A stretch of 64,000 nt of DNA from JAOPZW01 sp963835295 (GCA_963835295.1 CAWIEX010000023.1:1-64000), one strand, 5' to 3'; shown: positions 42,212 through 51,697, counted from the first letter of the stretch. Notes: generated by a model not told the origin, from the letters alone. Program-made: numbers and translations.

Positions 42212-43160
42212 GTGCTCGGCGGGTCGAGGTGGACCTCGATGACCGCTCGCCCGCCCTCGACGCCGCGGACGTAGGCATCGCGCGCCCCGGGCTGCGAGGC
42301 GAGGGCATCGCGCAGCGCGGTGACCGCGCCGGCGTCGGCGAAGGGGCCGGCCTCGACGACCACGGTGGCCGCCAGACGGCCGGCCTCGTGGGCCGCCTCC
42401 TCGGCGCGGGCGGCGGCTTGCGCGGCGCGGGCCATGCGGCCGAGCGTGCGTCCGTGATCGTCGGCCACGGCCTTCGCCTCTGCCGACACGCGCGCAGCGG
42501 TCAGGCCCATGTCCTCGATCGTGTCGCGCAGGGCCGCGAGCATGCCGTGCGCGGCGTCCAGCGCGTCGTGGTCGAGCCGCGCGACCGGCTCCGGCTCCGA
42601 CTCGGGTTCGGGCTCCGGCTCGAGAGCGGGCGCCTCGTGCGGCAGCGGCGCGGCCGGATAGGGCGGGGCGGGGTCGGCTTCGTCGGCTTCGACCGACTCG
42701 AAGTCGGGCAGCGGCTCGCGGCCCAGGCCGCCGTCGTACGTGGGCTCGGCCTCGCTCGCAGGCTCCGGCTGGGCGGGCTCGCGCGTGTCGGGCGTGGCCC
42801 ACTCGGCGGCGTCGAAGGCGACGGGCTCGGGCTCGGCGGGCGGTGCGGCGGGCCGGGCTGAGCGGCCGCCGGCGGGAAAGCGGGCTCGGGCTGAGCGGCC
42901 GCCGGCGGGAAAGCGGGCTCGGGCTCGGCGGGCGGCGCGGCGGGCTCCGGCTCGAGCGCGGGCTCCACGGCCTCGAGCGCGGCAGGCGGGGCGGCAGCTT
43001 CGGGCGCGGGCTCGACCGCCGGCTCCTCGGGCGCGGCGAAGGGGTCGGCCTCGATGCCCTCGGGCTCGTAGCCGCGCAGGAGCTCGCGTTCGAGCTCGCG
43101 CAGCTTGGCCTCGAGCTCGGCGAGCGTCCTGCGTGCGTCGTCGTCAGGCGCGGCGGCCAT
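42208..43160 (-). pseudogene. Coiled-coil/low-complexity protein, one frameshift
   Basis: From ATG 43160 the protein begins with a coiled coil (RTLAELEAKLRELERELLRG) and a long Pro/Glu/Ala region. After a one-base loss near 42851 the frame continues as EPVAFDAAEWATPDTREP, then helices (HGMLAALRDTIEDMGLTAAR) and a C-terminal beta-alpha-beta domain (ATVVVEAGPFADAGAVTALR, RAVIEVHLDPP). Corrected length is about 317 residues. It overlaps and is coupled to the MshEN-domain gene, so the two likely form a pair. A low-complexity GC region is prone to sequencing error. Confidence 0.7.
42855..42920. repeat. Perfect 33-bp tandem duplication
   Basis: Positions 42855-42887 and 42888-42920 are identical, encoding two copies of EPAFPPAAAQP in the coiled-coil gene. 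It lies directly beside the frameshift, so copy number or register may be misassembled. Confidence 0.9.
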
Positions 43161-43215
43161 GCTGGGCGCGAGCGTAGCGCGCCGGGCGGGCGGCTCCGTC
43201 CCCGCCTCGCAGCCC

Positions 43216-44094
43216 CTAGCCCTGCAGGATCTCGACCGCGAGCTCGGCGACCTGGGTCGGCGTGCGCCCGACGCGCACGCCGCGCGCCTCGAGCGCCTCG
43301 GCCTTGGCCGCCGCGGTGCCCTGCGAACCGCTGACGATCGCGCCTGCATGGCCCATCGTCTTGCCCGGGGGCGCCGTGAAGCCCGCGATGTACGCGACGA
43401 CGGGCTTGCTCACACGCTCGGCGATGAACTCGGCCGCCTCCTCCTCGGCGGAGCCGCCGATCTCGCCGGCCATGACGATGAGCTCGGTCTCGTCGTCGGC
43501 CTCGAAGAGCTCGAGGATGTCGATGAACGACGAGCCTGGGACCGGGTCGCCCCCGATCCCGACGATCGACGAGTTGCCGAAGCCGCGCTGGGCGATCTCG
43601 TTGCCGATCTGGTAGGTCAGCGTCCCCGAGCGCGAGACGACGCCGACGTTGCCCTCCTTGAAGAAGGCGGCCGGGATGATGCCGACATTCGCCTTGCCCG
43701 GCGAGAGCACCCCTGGGCAGTTGGGGCCGATCAGGCGGGTGCCGGGGTGAGCCTGCAGGAGATGGTTGTAGACCCGCAGCTCGTCGTGGGCGGGGATGCC
43801 CTCGGTGATCGCGATGATCGTCCGGATCCCCGCCTCGGCCGCCTCGAGGATCGAGTCCGCGGCGAAGCGCGGCGGGACGAAGACCATCGCGGTGTTGGCC
43901 CCGGTGGAGTCGACCGCGGCGTGAAAGGTGTCGAAGACCGGGACGCCCTCGACGTCCTGGCCGCCCTTGCCCGGGGTCACGCCCGAGACCAGCTGCGTGC
44001 CGTAGCGCCGGTTGTTCATCGCGTGGAACGTGCCCTCGCGGCCGGTGATGCCCGACACGCAAAGGCGCGTCTCGTTGTCGACCAGGACGCTCAT
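43216..44094 (-). CDS. sucD: Succinyl-CoA synthetase, alpha subunit
   Basis: The 292-residue protein has CVSGITGREGTFHAMNNRRY (CoA-binding Rossmann fold), AIIAITEG-type region with IRTIIAITEGIPAHD, RLIGPNCPGVLSPGKANVGI, and the phospho-histidine loop GKTMGHAGAIVSGSQGT (His). It forms the ATP-grasp complex with SucC in the TCA cycle. The start overlaps the sucC stop by 4 bp, giving balanced subunit synthesis. Confidence 0.97.
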   Translation of the reverse strand: MSVLVDNETRLCVSGITGREGTFHAMNNRRYGTQLVSGVTPGKGGQDVEGVPVFDTFHAAVDSTGANTAMVFVPPRFAADSILEAAEAGIRTIIAITEGIPAHDELRVYNHLLQAHPGTRLIGPNCPGVLSPGKANVGIIPAAFFKEGNVGVVSRSGTLTYQIGNEIAQRGFGNSSIVGIGGDPVPGSSFIDILELFEADDETELIVMAGEIGGSAEEEAAEFIAERVSKPVVAYIAGFTAPPGKTMGHAGAIVSGSQGTAAAKAEALEARGVRVGRTPTQVAELAVEILQG

Positions 44095-45230
44095 CGGGCC
44101 AGCTCCACCACCTTCTCGGCGGCCTCGTTCATCGTCGCCGCCGTGTGCACGTTGGGGAGCTCCGCCTCGGCCAGGATGCGCCGCCCCTCCTCGTCGTTGG
44201 TCCCGTCCAGCCTGACCACGAAGGGCACGGTCGGCTCGATCTGGTCGAAGGCCTCGACGAGCCCGTTGGCCACCTCGTCGCAGCGGGTGATGCCGCCGAA
44301 GATGTTGAAGAGCACGGCCTTGACGCTCGGATTGGCGAGGATGACCTCGACCGCGCTCGTGATCGCCTCGGCCTTCGATCCGCCGCCCGCGTCGAGGAAG
44401 TTCGCCGGCTTGCCCCCGTACTGGGCCACGACGTCGAGCGTCGACATGACGAGCCCCGCCCCGTTGCCGAGGATGCCGATGTCGCCGTCGAGGGAGACAT
44501 AGGTCAGCCCGCGCTCCTTGGCCATCTGCTCCTGGGGGTCCTCGGCCGACGGGTCGCGCAGCTCGGCGTTGTCGGGGTGGCGCATCAGCGCGTTGTCGTC
44601 GAGCGTGACCTTCGCGTCGAGCGCGCGCACGTCGCGCTCGGGCGTGACGATCAGCGGGTTGACCTCGACGAGCATCGCCTCCTCGGCGACGAAGGTCCCG
44701 TACAGGCGGTGCAGGAAGGCGCCGATGGGGCGCACGAGATCGGCGTCGACCCCGGCCTCGTAGGCCAGCCGGCGCCCGTGGAAGTCCTGGAAGCCGAGCA
44801 GCGGGTCGATGTGCAGCGTGGCGATCGCCTCCGGGTCCTCCTCGGCCACGGCCTCGATGTCCATGCCACCGCTCGTCGAGAGCATGATCAGCGGCTGCTT
44901 GGCGCTGCGGTCGAAGATGATCGACGCGTAGTACTCGGCCGCGATCTCCGAGGCGCCCTCGACCCACACCTCGTGGACGGTGAAGCCGCGGATGTCCATC
45001 CCGAGGATCGCGTCGGCGGCCGCGCGCGCCTCGTCCTCGTCCTGGGCGACCTTGATGCCGCCCGCCTTCCCGCGGCCGCCGATCTTCACCTGCGCCTTGA
45101 CCACGCACGGGAAGCCGATCTCCTTCGCGGCGGCGACGGCCTCCTCGACGGTGCGCGCGTGGCGGCCGTCGGGCACCGGGATGTCGTGGCGGGCGAAGAG
45201 TTGCTTGCCCTGGTACTCGAGCAGGTCCAT
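44091..45230 (-). CDS. sucC: Succinyl-CoA synthetase, beta subunit (ADP-forming type)
   Basis: The 379-residue subunit starts MDLLEYQGKQLFARHDIPVP. The ATP-grasp domain shows GFPCVVKAQVKIGGRGKAGG and VEVNPLIVTPERDVRALDAK (metal-binding Glu/Asn), and the C-terminal CoA-ligase domain has GAGLVMSTLDVVAQYGGKPA followed by NFLDAGGGS and LFNIFGGITRCDEVANG. It converts succinyl-CoA and ADP to succinate, CoA and ATP. The operon sucC-sucD is complete. Confidence 0.97.
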   Translation of the reverse strand: MDLLEYQGKQLFARHDIPVPDGRHARTVEEAVAAAKEIGFPCVVKAQVKIGGRGKAGGIKVAQDEDEARAAADAILGMDIRGFTVHEVWVEGASEIAAEYYASIIFDRSAKQPLIMLSTSGGMDIEAVAEEDPEAIATLHIDPLLGFQDFHGRRLAYEAGVDADLVRPIGAFLHRLYGTFVAEEAMLVEVNPLIVTPERDVRALDAKVTLDDNALMRHPDNAELRDPSAEDPQEQMAKERGLTYVSLDGDIGILGNGAGLVMSTLDVVAQYGGKPANFLDAGGGSKAEAITSAVEVILANPSVKAVLFNIFGGITRCDEVANGLVEAFDQIEPTVPFVVRLDGTNDEEGRRILAEAELPNVHTAATMNEAAEKVVELAR

Positions 45231-45301
45231 GGGGCGGCGGACTCTATAAGCCGGTGGCCGCGCGGCGTCGACCGGCGGTCAAATGGCACAATGCGCGCCG
45301 A

Positions 45302-45985
45302 ATGGCGCTCCCTTCCAAGGTCAACTTCGTCACTTTCGACGTCTACGGCACCCTGATCGACTGGGAAAAGGGCGTCTTCGACGCCTTCCAGAAGGAGGCC
45401 ACGCGCGATGGCTTCACGATCGAGGATCCGCAGGAGGTCATCTCCCGCTTCCACGAGTACGAGCGCGAGATCGAGGGCGGCTCCTACGAGCTCTACGCCG
45501 AGGTCCTGCGCCGCGTGGCGGTGCGGATCGCCAAGGACATCGGCTGGCCGCTCGAGCCCTCGCGCGCCGGCTTCCTGCCGGACTCCGTCGCGCGCTGGGC
45601 GCCGTTCAAGGAGACCAACCCGCAGCTGACGAAGTTCTCGAAGAAGTTCCAGACGGGGCTCATCTCGAACATCGACGACAAGCTCCTGGGCCAGACGCGG
45701 CGCCACCTGCCGCACGACTTCGACCTCGTCGTCACCGCCCAGCAGGTGCGCTCCTACAAGCCCGACCCGGCGCACTTCAAGGAGTGCGCGCGGCGGATCG
45801 GCACCAAGAAGGGCTGGGTCCACGTCGCGGCCAGCTACTACCACGACGTCGAGCCGTGCCTGAAGGAGAAGGTCCCCGTCATCTGGGTCAACCGCAATCG
45901 CGAGGAGCTCGACGCCGGCCAGAAGAAGCCGACGGCCGAGGTCAAGAACCTCCTCGAAGCGGCCAAGCTGCTCGGCGCGGCATAG
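45302..45985 (+). CDS. HAD family hydrolase, haloacid-dehalogenase type II-like
   Basis: ATG 45302 gives 227 residues. Motif I FVTFDVYGTLIDWEKGVFDA carries the nucleophile Asp, TGLISNIDDKLLG is motif II (Ser/Asn), VRSYKPDPAHFKECARRIG is motif III (Lys), and HVAASYYHDVEPCLKE is motif IV. Length and motif variants match L-2-haloacid dehalogenase-like proteins, but the halide-pocket residues are not confirmed, so the substrate is open. The MBL gene starts 23 bp downstream. Confidence 0.88.
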   Translation: MALPSKVNFVTFDVYGTLIDWEKGVFDAFQKEATRDGFTIEDPQEVISRFHEYEREIEGGSYELYAEVLRRVAVRIAKDIGWPLEPSRAGFLPDSVARWAPFKETNPQLTKFSKKFQTGLISNIDDKLLGQTRRHLPHDFDLVVTAQQVRSYKPDPAHFKECARRIGTKKGWVHVAASYYHDVEPCLKEKVPVIWVNRNREELDAGQKKPTAEVKNLLEAAKLLGAA

Positions 45986-46007
45986 GCGAGGAGTCCGCCC
46001 ACCCGCC

Positions 46008-46769
46008 GTGCGCGTCGTCTCCCTGACCGCCGACGTCCTCGTCGCCACCTCGCGGGAGTGGCAGACGAACTGCACCGCGATCCGTTCGGGCGAGGAGGGG
46101 TTCGTGATCGACTCGCCGATCTTCCCCGACGAGCTCGAGGTCCTGCCGGCCGTGCTCGAGCAGGCGGGCTTCCCGGTCAGCGGCCTGCTCGCGACCCACG
46201 GCGACTGGGACCACGTCCTCGGCCGGCTCGCGTTCGGGGGCGCCGCGCTCGGCGTGGCCGAGACGACGGCGGCGTACCTCACGGCCGAGCCCGGGGCGGC
46301 GCAGCGCGAGCTGCGCGCGTGGAACGAGGAGCACTACGTCGAGCGCGCGCCCCTCAGCCTGGGGCAGATCCAGGCGCTGCCGGTGCCGGGCCATGTCGGG
46401 CTCGGCGAGCACGAGCTCGAGCTGCACCCGACCGAGGGCCACACCGCCGACGGCATGGCCATCTGGGCGCCGTGGCAGCGCGTGCTCGTCTGCGGCGACT
46501 ACCTCTCGCCCGTGGAGATCCCGATGCTCTCGGCCACCGGCTCGCGCGACGCCTACCTCGCGACCCTGGAGCGCCTGCGCCCGCTCGTGACCGAAGCCGA
46601 GTGGGTGGTCCCCGGCCACGGCGCCCCCATCGACGGCGCCCGCGCCCTGGCCATCCTCACCGAGGACGTGCGCTACCTGACCGACTGGGAGCTGCCGCTC
46701 ACGCGGCGGACTGCCGCGCAGCGGGCGGTCGACGCCGAGAACCGTCAGCGGGCCGGCGAAGCTCCCTGA
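46008..46769 (+). CDS. MBL-fold metallohydrolase
   Basis: GTG 46008 gives 253 residues. The metal site is GLLATHGDWDHVLGRL (HxDxDH; the first position of the usual HxHxDH is His, the second is Asp), then ELHPTEGHTADGMAI, VLVCGDYLSP and WVVPGHGAPIDGA. Order matches metallo-beta-lactamase fold hydrolases of the glyoxalase II or lactonase style. The altered second residue may change metal occupancy. It is probably cotranscribed with the HAD gene. Confidence 0.85.
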   Translation: MRVVSLTADVLVATSREWQTNCTAIRSGEEGFVIDSPIFPDELEVLPAVLEQAGFPVSGLLATHGDWDHVLGRLAFGGAALGVAETTAAYLTAEPGAAQRELRAWNEEHYVERAPLSLGQIQALPVPGHVGLGEHELELHPTEGHTADGMAIWAPWQRVLVCGDYLSPVEIPMLSATGSRDAYLATLERLRPLVTEAEWVVPGHGAPIDGARALAILTEDVRYLTDWELPLTRRTAAQRAVDAENRQRAGEAP

Positions 46770-47134
46770 AGCCGACGAGCCCGAGGTAGGCGGCGGCCGC
46801 CACCTCGCCGAGCATGACCACCCACGACAGCGCGTCGGCGTGGATCTCGAAGTAGGAGTCGCTGAGCGCGCTCCAGTGGGGTGCCACGTGGCTGGCGATG
46901 ACGCCGAGCGCGCTCCACGTGCCGACCACTGCCGCCCACAGCGCCGCGCGCGGGTGGCGGCGCAGCGCGAGCACGAGGGTCAGGACGGCGAGGATCGACA
47001 TCACGGTGCCGCCCGCGAGCACCTCGGTCGCGAGGTCGCCGGTCCCCTGGCGCAGGTGGTCGAAGCGTGTGCAGCAGATTGGCGGCGACGAAGGCCGCGG
47101 CGGCGAGGCTGAGCGTGTCGAGTCGGCGAACCAT
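46699..47134 (-). pseudogene. Four-helix membrane protein, one-base insertion
   Basis: The N-terminus MVRRLDTLSLAAAAFVAANL (from 47134) changes frame near 47066, where one extra T turns THLDHLRQGTG-like coding out of phase. It continues as EVLAGGTVMSILAVLTLVLA, LWAAVVGTWSALGVIASHVA, LSWVVMLGEVAAAAYLGLVG. Corrected, it is a protein of about 144 residues with four membrane helices and no assigned family. It is divergent from the TetR gene and shares the palindrome at 47155-47170 with it. Confidence 0.7.
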
Positions 47135-47154
47135 CGTCTAGAGGCGGGCGATAA

Positions 47155-47170
47155 CCTAACGAGCGTTAGG
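47155..47170. promoter_or_regulatory. TetR operator palindrome with a third half-site
   Basis: CCTAACG and its complement are separated by AG, a perfect 16-bp palindrome between the divergent membrane and TetR genes. A third copy of CGTTAGG lies at 47187-47193 over the TetR start. The layout fits repression of both genes. Confidence 0.75.
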
Positions 47171-47181
47171 AACCGTACCTA

Positions 47182-47806
47182 GTGGCCGTTAGGTTGTCAA
47201 AAGCAGCAGCGCCGCGACGTGATCGAGCGCGCGGCCGCCGAGGTCTTCGCCGAGCGCGGTTATCGCGGCGCCTCGATGGACGAGATCGCCGCGCCGATCG
47301 GGCGTCTCGGCGCCGGTCGTCTACGACCACTTCGCCTCCAAAGCAGGACCTCCACGTCCACCTGCTCGAGCGCCACTACGCCGGCCTGCGCGAGGTCTGG
47401 CGCCGAGCACTTGGCCGGCGACGCCCGCTCGATCAGCGCATGCCGCGGGCCTTCGACGCGTGGTTTCAGCTATCTGGAGGAGCACCCATACGCGGCGCGG
47501 CTGCTGTTCGCCGACACGACCGGCGATCCCGCCGTGGCCGCGCGCCACCGCGACGTCCAGGCCCGCAGCCGTGCCCTGGCCCTGCCCTTTCTCGCCCGCG
47601 AGCCGGGCGCGGAGGACATCGCGGGATCGGCCGATCCCGAGGCGATGGAGATGGCGTGGGAGGTCTTCCGCGCCGTCCTGCAGGGCCTGGCCCTGTGGTG
47701 GAACGAGCATCCCCACGTGCCCCGCGCACAGGTCGTCGCCACGGCGATGAACGCGCTCTGGATCGGCTTCGAACGCGTCGGGCGCGGCGAACGCTGGGGG
47801 CCCTGA
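47182..47806 (+). pseudogene. TetR family regulator broken by about six indels
   Basis: Starting at GTG 47182 (VAVRLSK), the TetR pattern can be followed through frame changes: DVIERAAAEVFAERGYRGAS, SAPVVYDHFAS, DLHVHLLERHYAGLREVW, EHLAGDA, DQRMPRAFDAWF and SYLEEHPYAARLLFADTTGD to the end. Net length fits a 207-residue protein plus four bases (five gains and one loss). Extra A or C bases dominate. Either the locus is decaying or this stretch was poorly sequenced; the intact operators favour the latter. Confidence 0.75.
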
Positions 47807-47893
47807 CCGCCCCGCGGCACTGCCATCGGACGGCGCGGGGTAGGCCATCTGTGGTTGTGTTGGTGCGGTCGGGGGCAGAGGTTGCACGCGCAA

Positions 47894-48853
47894 ATGGACG
47901 ATTCGCGCCCATCATCCGATGTCATTCGCCGACGCCGCCTGGCCGCGCTGGGCATCGTCGCGGCCGCGGCGGCGCTGGTCGGCGCGGCCGTCGGCGCCGG
48001 CGACGGCAGCCGCGGCGACCCCACGCAGCCGTCCTCCAAGACGAGCGCCGAGAGCCAGGCGCCCAAGCCCGCCGAGCTCCCCCTCGGGGGCCGCGTAATC
48101 TTCCCCCGCTTCCGCGTCGTCGCCTTCTACGGCGCGCCGCAGAGCCACGAGCTCGGCGCGCTCGGCATCGGCTCCCCCGACCAGGCCGTCCGCCGGCTGG
48201 CCAGGCAGGCCAAGCCGTATGCCCGTCAGACGCGCCCGGTGATGCTCGCGCTCGAGCTGCTGGCCGACGTGGCCAACCGCGACCCCGGCATGGACGGCCT
48301 CTACCGCACGCGCCAGCCCCCCAGCGTCATCCGCCGCTACCTGGCCGCTGCGCGGCGCGCCAAGGCGCTGCTCGTGCTCGACATCCAGCCCGGCCACGCG
48401 GACTTCCTGACCGAGACGCGCCACCTCGACCGCTGGCTGCGCGAGCCCGACGTCGGCCTCGCGCTCGACCCTGAGTGGCACACCCCCGGCGCCGTGCCGG
48501 GCACGCAGATCGGCTCCGTGCAGGCCGAGGACATCAACGCCGTCACCCGCCACGTCTCCGCCATCGTGCGCAAGAACCGCCTTCCCGAGAAGCTCTTCGT
48601 CGTGCACCAGTTCACACCGAACATGATCGCCGGCAAGGAGCACGTGCAGCAGCCGCCGGGCCTGGCCGTGACGATGAACGTCGACGGCTTCGGCGACCGC
48701 CCGAACAAGATCTCCAAGTACCGCCAGTTCACCCACGACGGAACCCACTTCCGGCGCGGGTACAAGCTCTTCTACGAAGAGGACACGAACCTGATGACGC
48801 CGGGCTCGGTGCTCGACCTGCAGCCGCGCCCGGACTTCATCGTCTACGAGTGA
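47894..48853 (+). CDS. Exported hypothetical protein (possible TIM-barrel fold)
   Basis: ATG 47894 gives 319 residues with an Arg-rich N-terminus, one hydrophobic segment (RLAALGIVAAAAALVGAAVG) and a disordered Ser/Pro linker. The globular part contains FRVVAFYGAPQSHELGALGI, PVMLALELLADVANRDPGMD, AKALLVLDIQPGHADFL, VGLALDPEWHT and KLFVVHQFTPNMI. Alternating strands with acidic ends (LDIQ, LDPEW) suggest a barrel with glycosidase-like or polysaccharide-related use. I do not recognise a named family. Confidence 0.75.
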   Translation: MDDSRPSSDVIRRRRLAALGIVAAAAALVGAAVGAGDGSRGDPTQPSSKTSAESQAPKPAELPLGGRVIFPRFRVVAFYGAPQSHELGALGIGSPDQAVRRLARQAKPYARQTRPVMLALELLADVANRDPGMDGLYRTRQPPSVIRRYLAAARRAKALLVLDIQPGHADFLTETRHLDRWLREPDVGLALDPEWHTPGAVPGTQIGSVQAEDINAVTRHVSAIVRKNRLPEKLFVVHQFTPNMIAGKEHVQQPPGLAVTMNVDGFGDRPNKISKYRQFTHDGTHFRRGYKLFYEEDTNLMTPGSVLDLQPRPDFIVYE

Positions 48854-48936
48854 TCGATCTCCGTTCGGCGCAGTATTGGCGCCGTCCGCCGCCAATGAGC
48901 TTCGCCTGCAGCGTTTGGGGCCATTATTCGGGCAGG

Positions 48937-50640
48937 ATGCCCCGCCTGCCGACATGGATCGTCGCGTCGTTCGCCGTGCTGCTGATGGGGCTGCCCGCGG
49001 CCGCGGGTGCCGCCGAGCCCGGTGGGCCGACGGCTCCAGGCTCGGCGTCGGTCACCCGCGTGATCGTTCGCTTCGCCGCCGATGTGTCGTCGCAGGAGCG
49101 CGCCGACATGCGCGCCGCGGCGGACGTCGAGCGCGACGCCACGCTCCCCGTCCGCGGGCTCGAGCTCGTCGACCCCGAGCCCGGGGTCAGCGTGAGCGAC
49201 GCGGTCGCCGATCTCGAGCGCATGGACGGCGTCGTCTACGCCGAGCCCGATCACGTGGTACGCCAGACGGCGGTGCCGAACGACCCGCTGCTCTCCTACG
49301 AGTGGGACATGACCACCATCCGCGCGCCCGAGGCGTGGGACGTGACGACCGGCTCGCCGCAGGTGACGGTCGCCGTGGTCGACACCGGGACCGACGCGAC
49401 CCATCCCGACCTCGCGCCCAACCTGTGGACGAACCCGGGCGAGTCGGGCGGCGGGCGCGAGACGAACGGCCTCGACGACGATGGCAACGGGCGCATCGAC
49501 GACGTCCACGGCTGGGACTTCGTCGATCGCGACGCACAGCCCCAGGACGCCAACGGGCACGGCACGCACGTGTCGGGCACGATCGCCGCGCGCGGCAACG
49601 ACGCCGTCGGGGTGGCCGGGCTCAACTGGTCAGCCGGCCTCATGCCCCTGCGCGTGCTCGGCAACGACGGCAGCGGCTACGTCTCGGACGCCATCACGGC
49701 CTACACCTACGCGGCGCGCAACGGCGCGCGGGTGGTCAACGCCTCGCTCGGCGGCCCGAGCTTCTCCCGCTCCGAGCGCGACGCCATCGCCGCGGTGCCC
49801 AACACGCTCTTCGTCGTGGCCGCCGGCAACGATGGCACCGACAACGACACGAGGCCCGACTACCCGTGCGACTACGACCTCGCCAACGTCGTCTGCGTCG
49901 CCGCCACCGATCGCGACGACTCGCTCGCCTCCTTCTCGAACTACGGCCCGGTCAACGTCGACCTCGCCGCGCCCGGCGTCGACATCGCCAGCACCTGGCC
50001 CGGCGGTCGCTACGCGCTGCTCGACGGCACGTCGATGGCGACCCCCCACGTCAGCGGCGCGGCCGCGCTGCTGCTCGCGCACGACGGCGGGCTGAGCGCT
50101 TCGGGCCTGCGCTCTGCGCTGCTCAGCAGCGTCCACCCGGTGGCCGGGCTCACAGGCCGCGTGGCCACCGGCGGGCGCCTCGACGTCGCCGCCGCGCTCT
50201 CCGTGCCTCCGGCTGCGCCCGAGCCGCCGCCGGCGCCCGCTGCCACGGCCCCCGCCGTCGCCGCGCCGACGACGGCGGCGTCCGCCGCCGATCGCACCGC
50301 GCCCGGCGTCTCGTTGCGCATCGACCGCGGCACCCTGCGCACCGTCCGCGCCCGCGGCCTGCGCCTCGCGCTCGGCGTGTCGGAGGCCGTGCGCGCAGGC
50401 ATCGACGTCCGCATCGACGCGCGCAGCGCGCGTCGCCTGCACCTGTCCTCGCGCACCGTCGGGCACGCGATCACCCGGCTCGGCGCCGCGGGCCGCAAGA
50501 CGGTCACCGTGCGCCTCTCGGCGCGCGCGGCGCGCGCCCTGCGCACGACCGCGCGCCTGCGCGTCGTCGCCCACGCGGTCGCGGTGGATGCGGCGGGCAA
50601 TCGCCGTGGGGCCGAGCGCACGGCGACGCTGCGGCGCTGA
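48937..50640 (+). CDS. S8 family serine peptidase (subtilase), secreted
   Basis: From ATG 48937 (567 residues; 48895 is an alternative) there is a signal peptide (IVASFAVLLMGLPAAAGAAE), an I9-like propeptide, and the subtilisin domain. The catalytic triad is visible: Asp in VAVVDTGTDATHPDL, His in NGHGTHVSGTIAARG, Ser in LDGTSMATPHVSGAAALLLA. Residues 420-567 are a Pro/Ala linker and a beta-rich C-terminal domain rich in Arg. It should degrade proteins outside the cell. Confidence 0.94.
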   Translation: MPRLPTWIVASFAVLLMGLPAAAGAAEPGGPTAPGSASVTRVIVRFAADVSSQERADMRAAADVERDATLPVRGLELVDPEPGVSVSDAVADLERMDGVVYAEPDHVVRQTAVPNDPLLSYEWDMTTIRAPEAWDVTTGSPQVTVAVVDTGTDATHPDLAPNLWTNPGESGGGRETNGLDDDGNGRIDDVHGWDFVDRDAQPQDANGHGTHVSGTIAARGNDAVGVAGLNWSAGLMPLRVLGNDGSGYVSDAITAYTYAARNGARVVNASLGGPSFSRSERDAIAAVPNTLFVVAAGNDGTDNDTRPDYPCDYDLANVVCVAATDRDDSLASFSNYGPVNVDLAAPGVDIASTWPGGRYALLDGTSMATPHVSGAAALLLAHDGGLSASGLRSALLSSVHPVAGLTGRVATGGRLDVAAALSVPPAAPEPPPAPAATAPAVAAPTTAASAADRTAPGVSLRIDRGTLRTVRARGLRLALGVSEAVRAGIDVRIDARSARRLHLSSRTVGHAITRLGAAGRKTVTVRLSARAARALRTTARLRVVAHAVAVDAAGNRRGAERTATLRR

Positions 50641-50854
50641 GCGGCTACGCGCCGCAGGCCGTTTGGCGAACCTCTTGCCTTCACCTGGACCCCGCCGATC
50701 CGGTATACGTAGCGCTCTGGCGCACTCGGTCGGCATTGAGGCTACGAGTGCGACACCGATCAGGGGGCACCACAACATGTCAGTCACCTCGCTGCTCGCG
50801 GTCCGCCGGCGCCATACCGCGCATCGATCGGCTGGATCGTTTGTTGAGACCAAC

Positions 50855-51697
50855 ATGGTCCATCGCATCTCGGTTTTGACTCGTGGACGCACCGCTAGCG
50901 CGAAGATGCTGCTCGTGGCGTTCCTCGTCCTGGGCTTCACGGGCGCGTCTGCATCGCAGGCATGGGCGACGCTGGAGATCCAGAGCTACAACGACCCGGC
51001 GGGTGACCCGACGCTGATGAGCTACATGCTCTTGACGGCGGGGCAGCCGTCGCCTGGGGTCAGCCCGAACCCGTTCGTTCTCACGGAGGGCGAGCGCAAG
51101 AGCTTCGGTCCGCTTCAGGGCATCTACACCTGGAAGGGGCTGCCTCCCGCGGGCTGGAAGGTCGCGGCGATCAACTGCCAGCGCGTCGACCCGAGGACCG
51201 GCGCGCCGCAAGTACCGCGGCCGGGGGAGTTCGTGATCGACCTGGCCAACGGCCAGGTGACGGTCGACCACCGGACGGGCGAGGACCAGTTCTGCGCGTT
51301 CACCAACCAGAAGGTGGCGGGCGCCGGCTCGAATCCGAGCGGGCAGGGCTCGTCATCGGGCGTGTCGCCGACGCTGCCCACGGCCGCGTCGTTGCCCGTG
51401 GGGACCGCGCTGCTGCGCGTCACGACCGGCCGCCGCTTCGCCTCTGCGAGCGTCCGCATCTCGCGCCGGTCGGTGATCAAGGCACAGCTGCTGAAGGGCA
51501 AGCGGGTGGTCGGCGCCGCGCGCGTCACGCGTAAGGCAGGAACACACGCCGTCAAGGTCTTCCTCAACACGAAGGACCGCCGGCGCTTCCAGCGCCAGGG
51601 CCTCAAGCGTGTCACGCTCACGCTGAAGGTGGTCGTGATCGCCAGCAACGGCTTCACCAAGGTCTTCCGTTACGGCGTCGTCGTGCGGCTCACGTGA
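50855..51697 (+). CDS. Secreted two-domain beta protein of unknown function
   Basis: I choose ATG 50855, which begins a good signal peptide (AKMLLVAFLVLGFTGASASQ); an in-frame ATG at 50777 would add 26 residues. The first domain (LEIQSYNDPAGDPTLMSYML, YTWKGLPPAGWKVAAINCQR, GEDQFCAFTNQK) resembles prealbumin-like or SpaA-type wall modules with a paired-cysteine pattern. After a Gly/Ser linker a second basic beta domain (SVRISRRSVIKAQLLKGKRV) completes it. A cell-surface or matrix role is likely. Confidence 0.65.
   Translation: MVHRISVLTRGRTASAKMLLVAFLVLGFTGASASQAWATLEIQSYNDPAGDPTLMSYMLLTAGQPSPGVSPNPFVLTEGERKSFGPLQGIYTWKGLPPAGWKVAAINCQRVDPRTGAPQVPRPGEFVIDLANGQVTVDHRTGEDQFCAFTNQKVAGAGSNPSGQGSSSGVSPTLPTAASLPVGTALLRVTTGRRFASASVRISRRSVIKAQLLKGKRVVGAARVTRKAGTHAVKVFLNTKDRRRFQRQGLKRVTLTLKVVVIASNGFTKVFRYGVVVRLT

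Noticed and set aside
42212..44062. Extension of the MshEN-domain frame upstream to about 44062
   Set aside because: The upstream part is Arg/Pro-rich and runs opposite sucD in a wrong frame; the supported start is GTG 42211.
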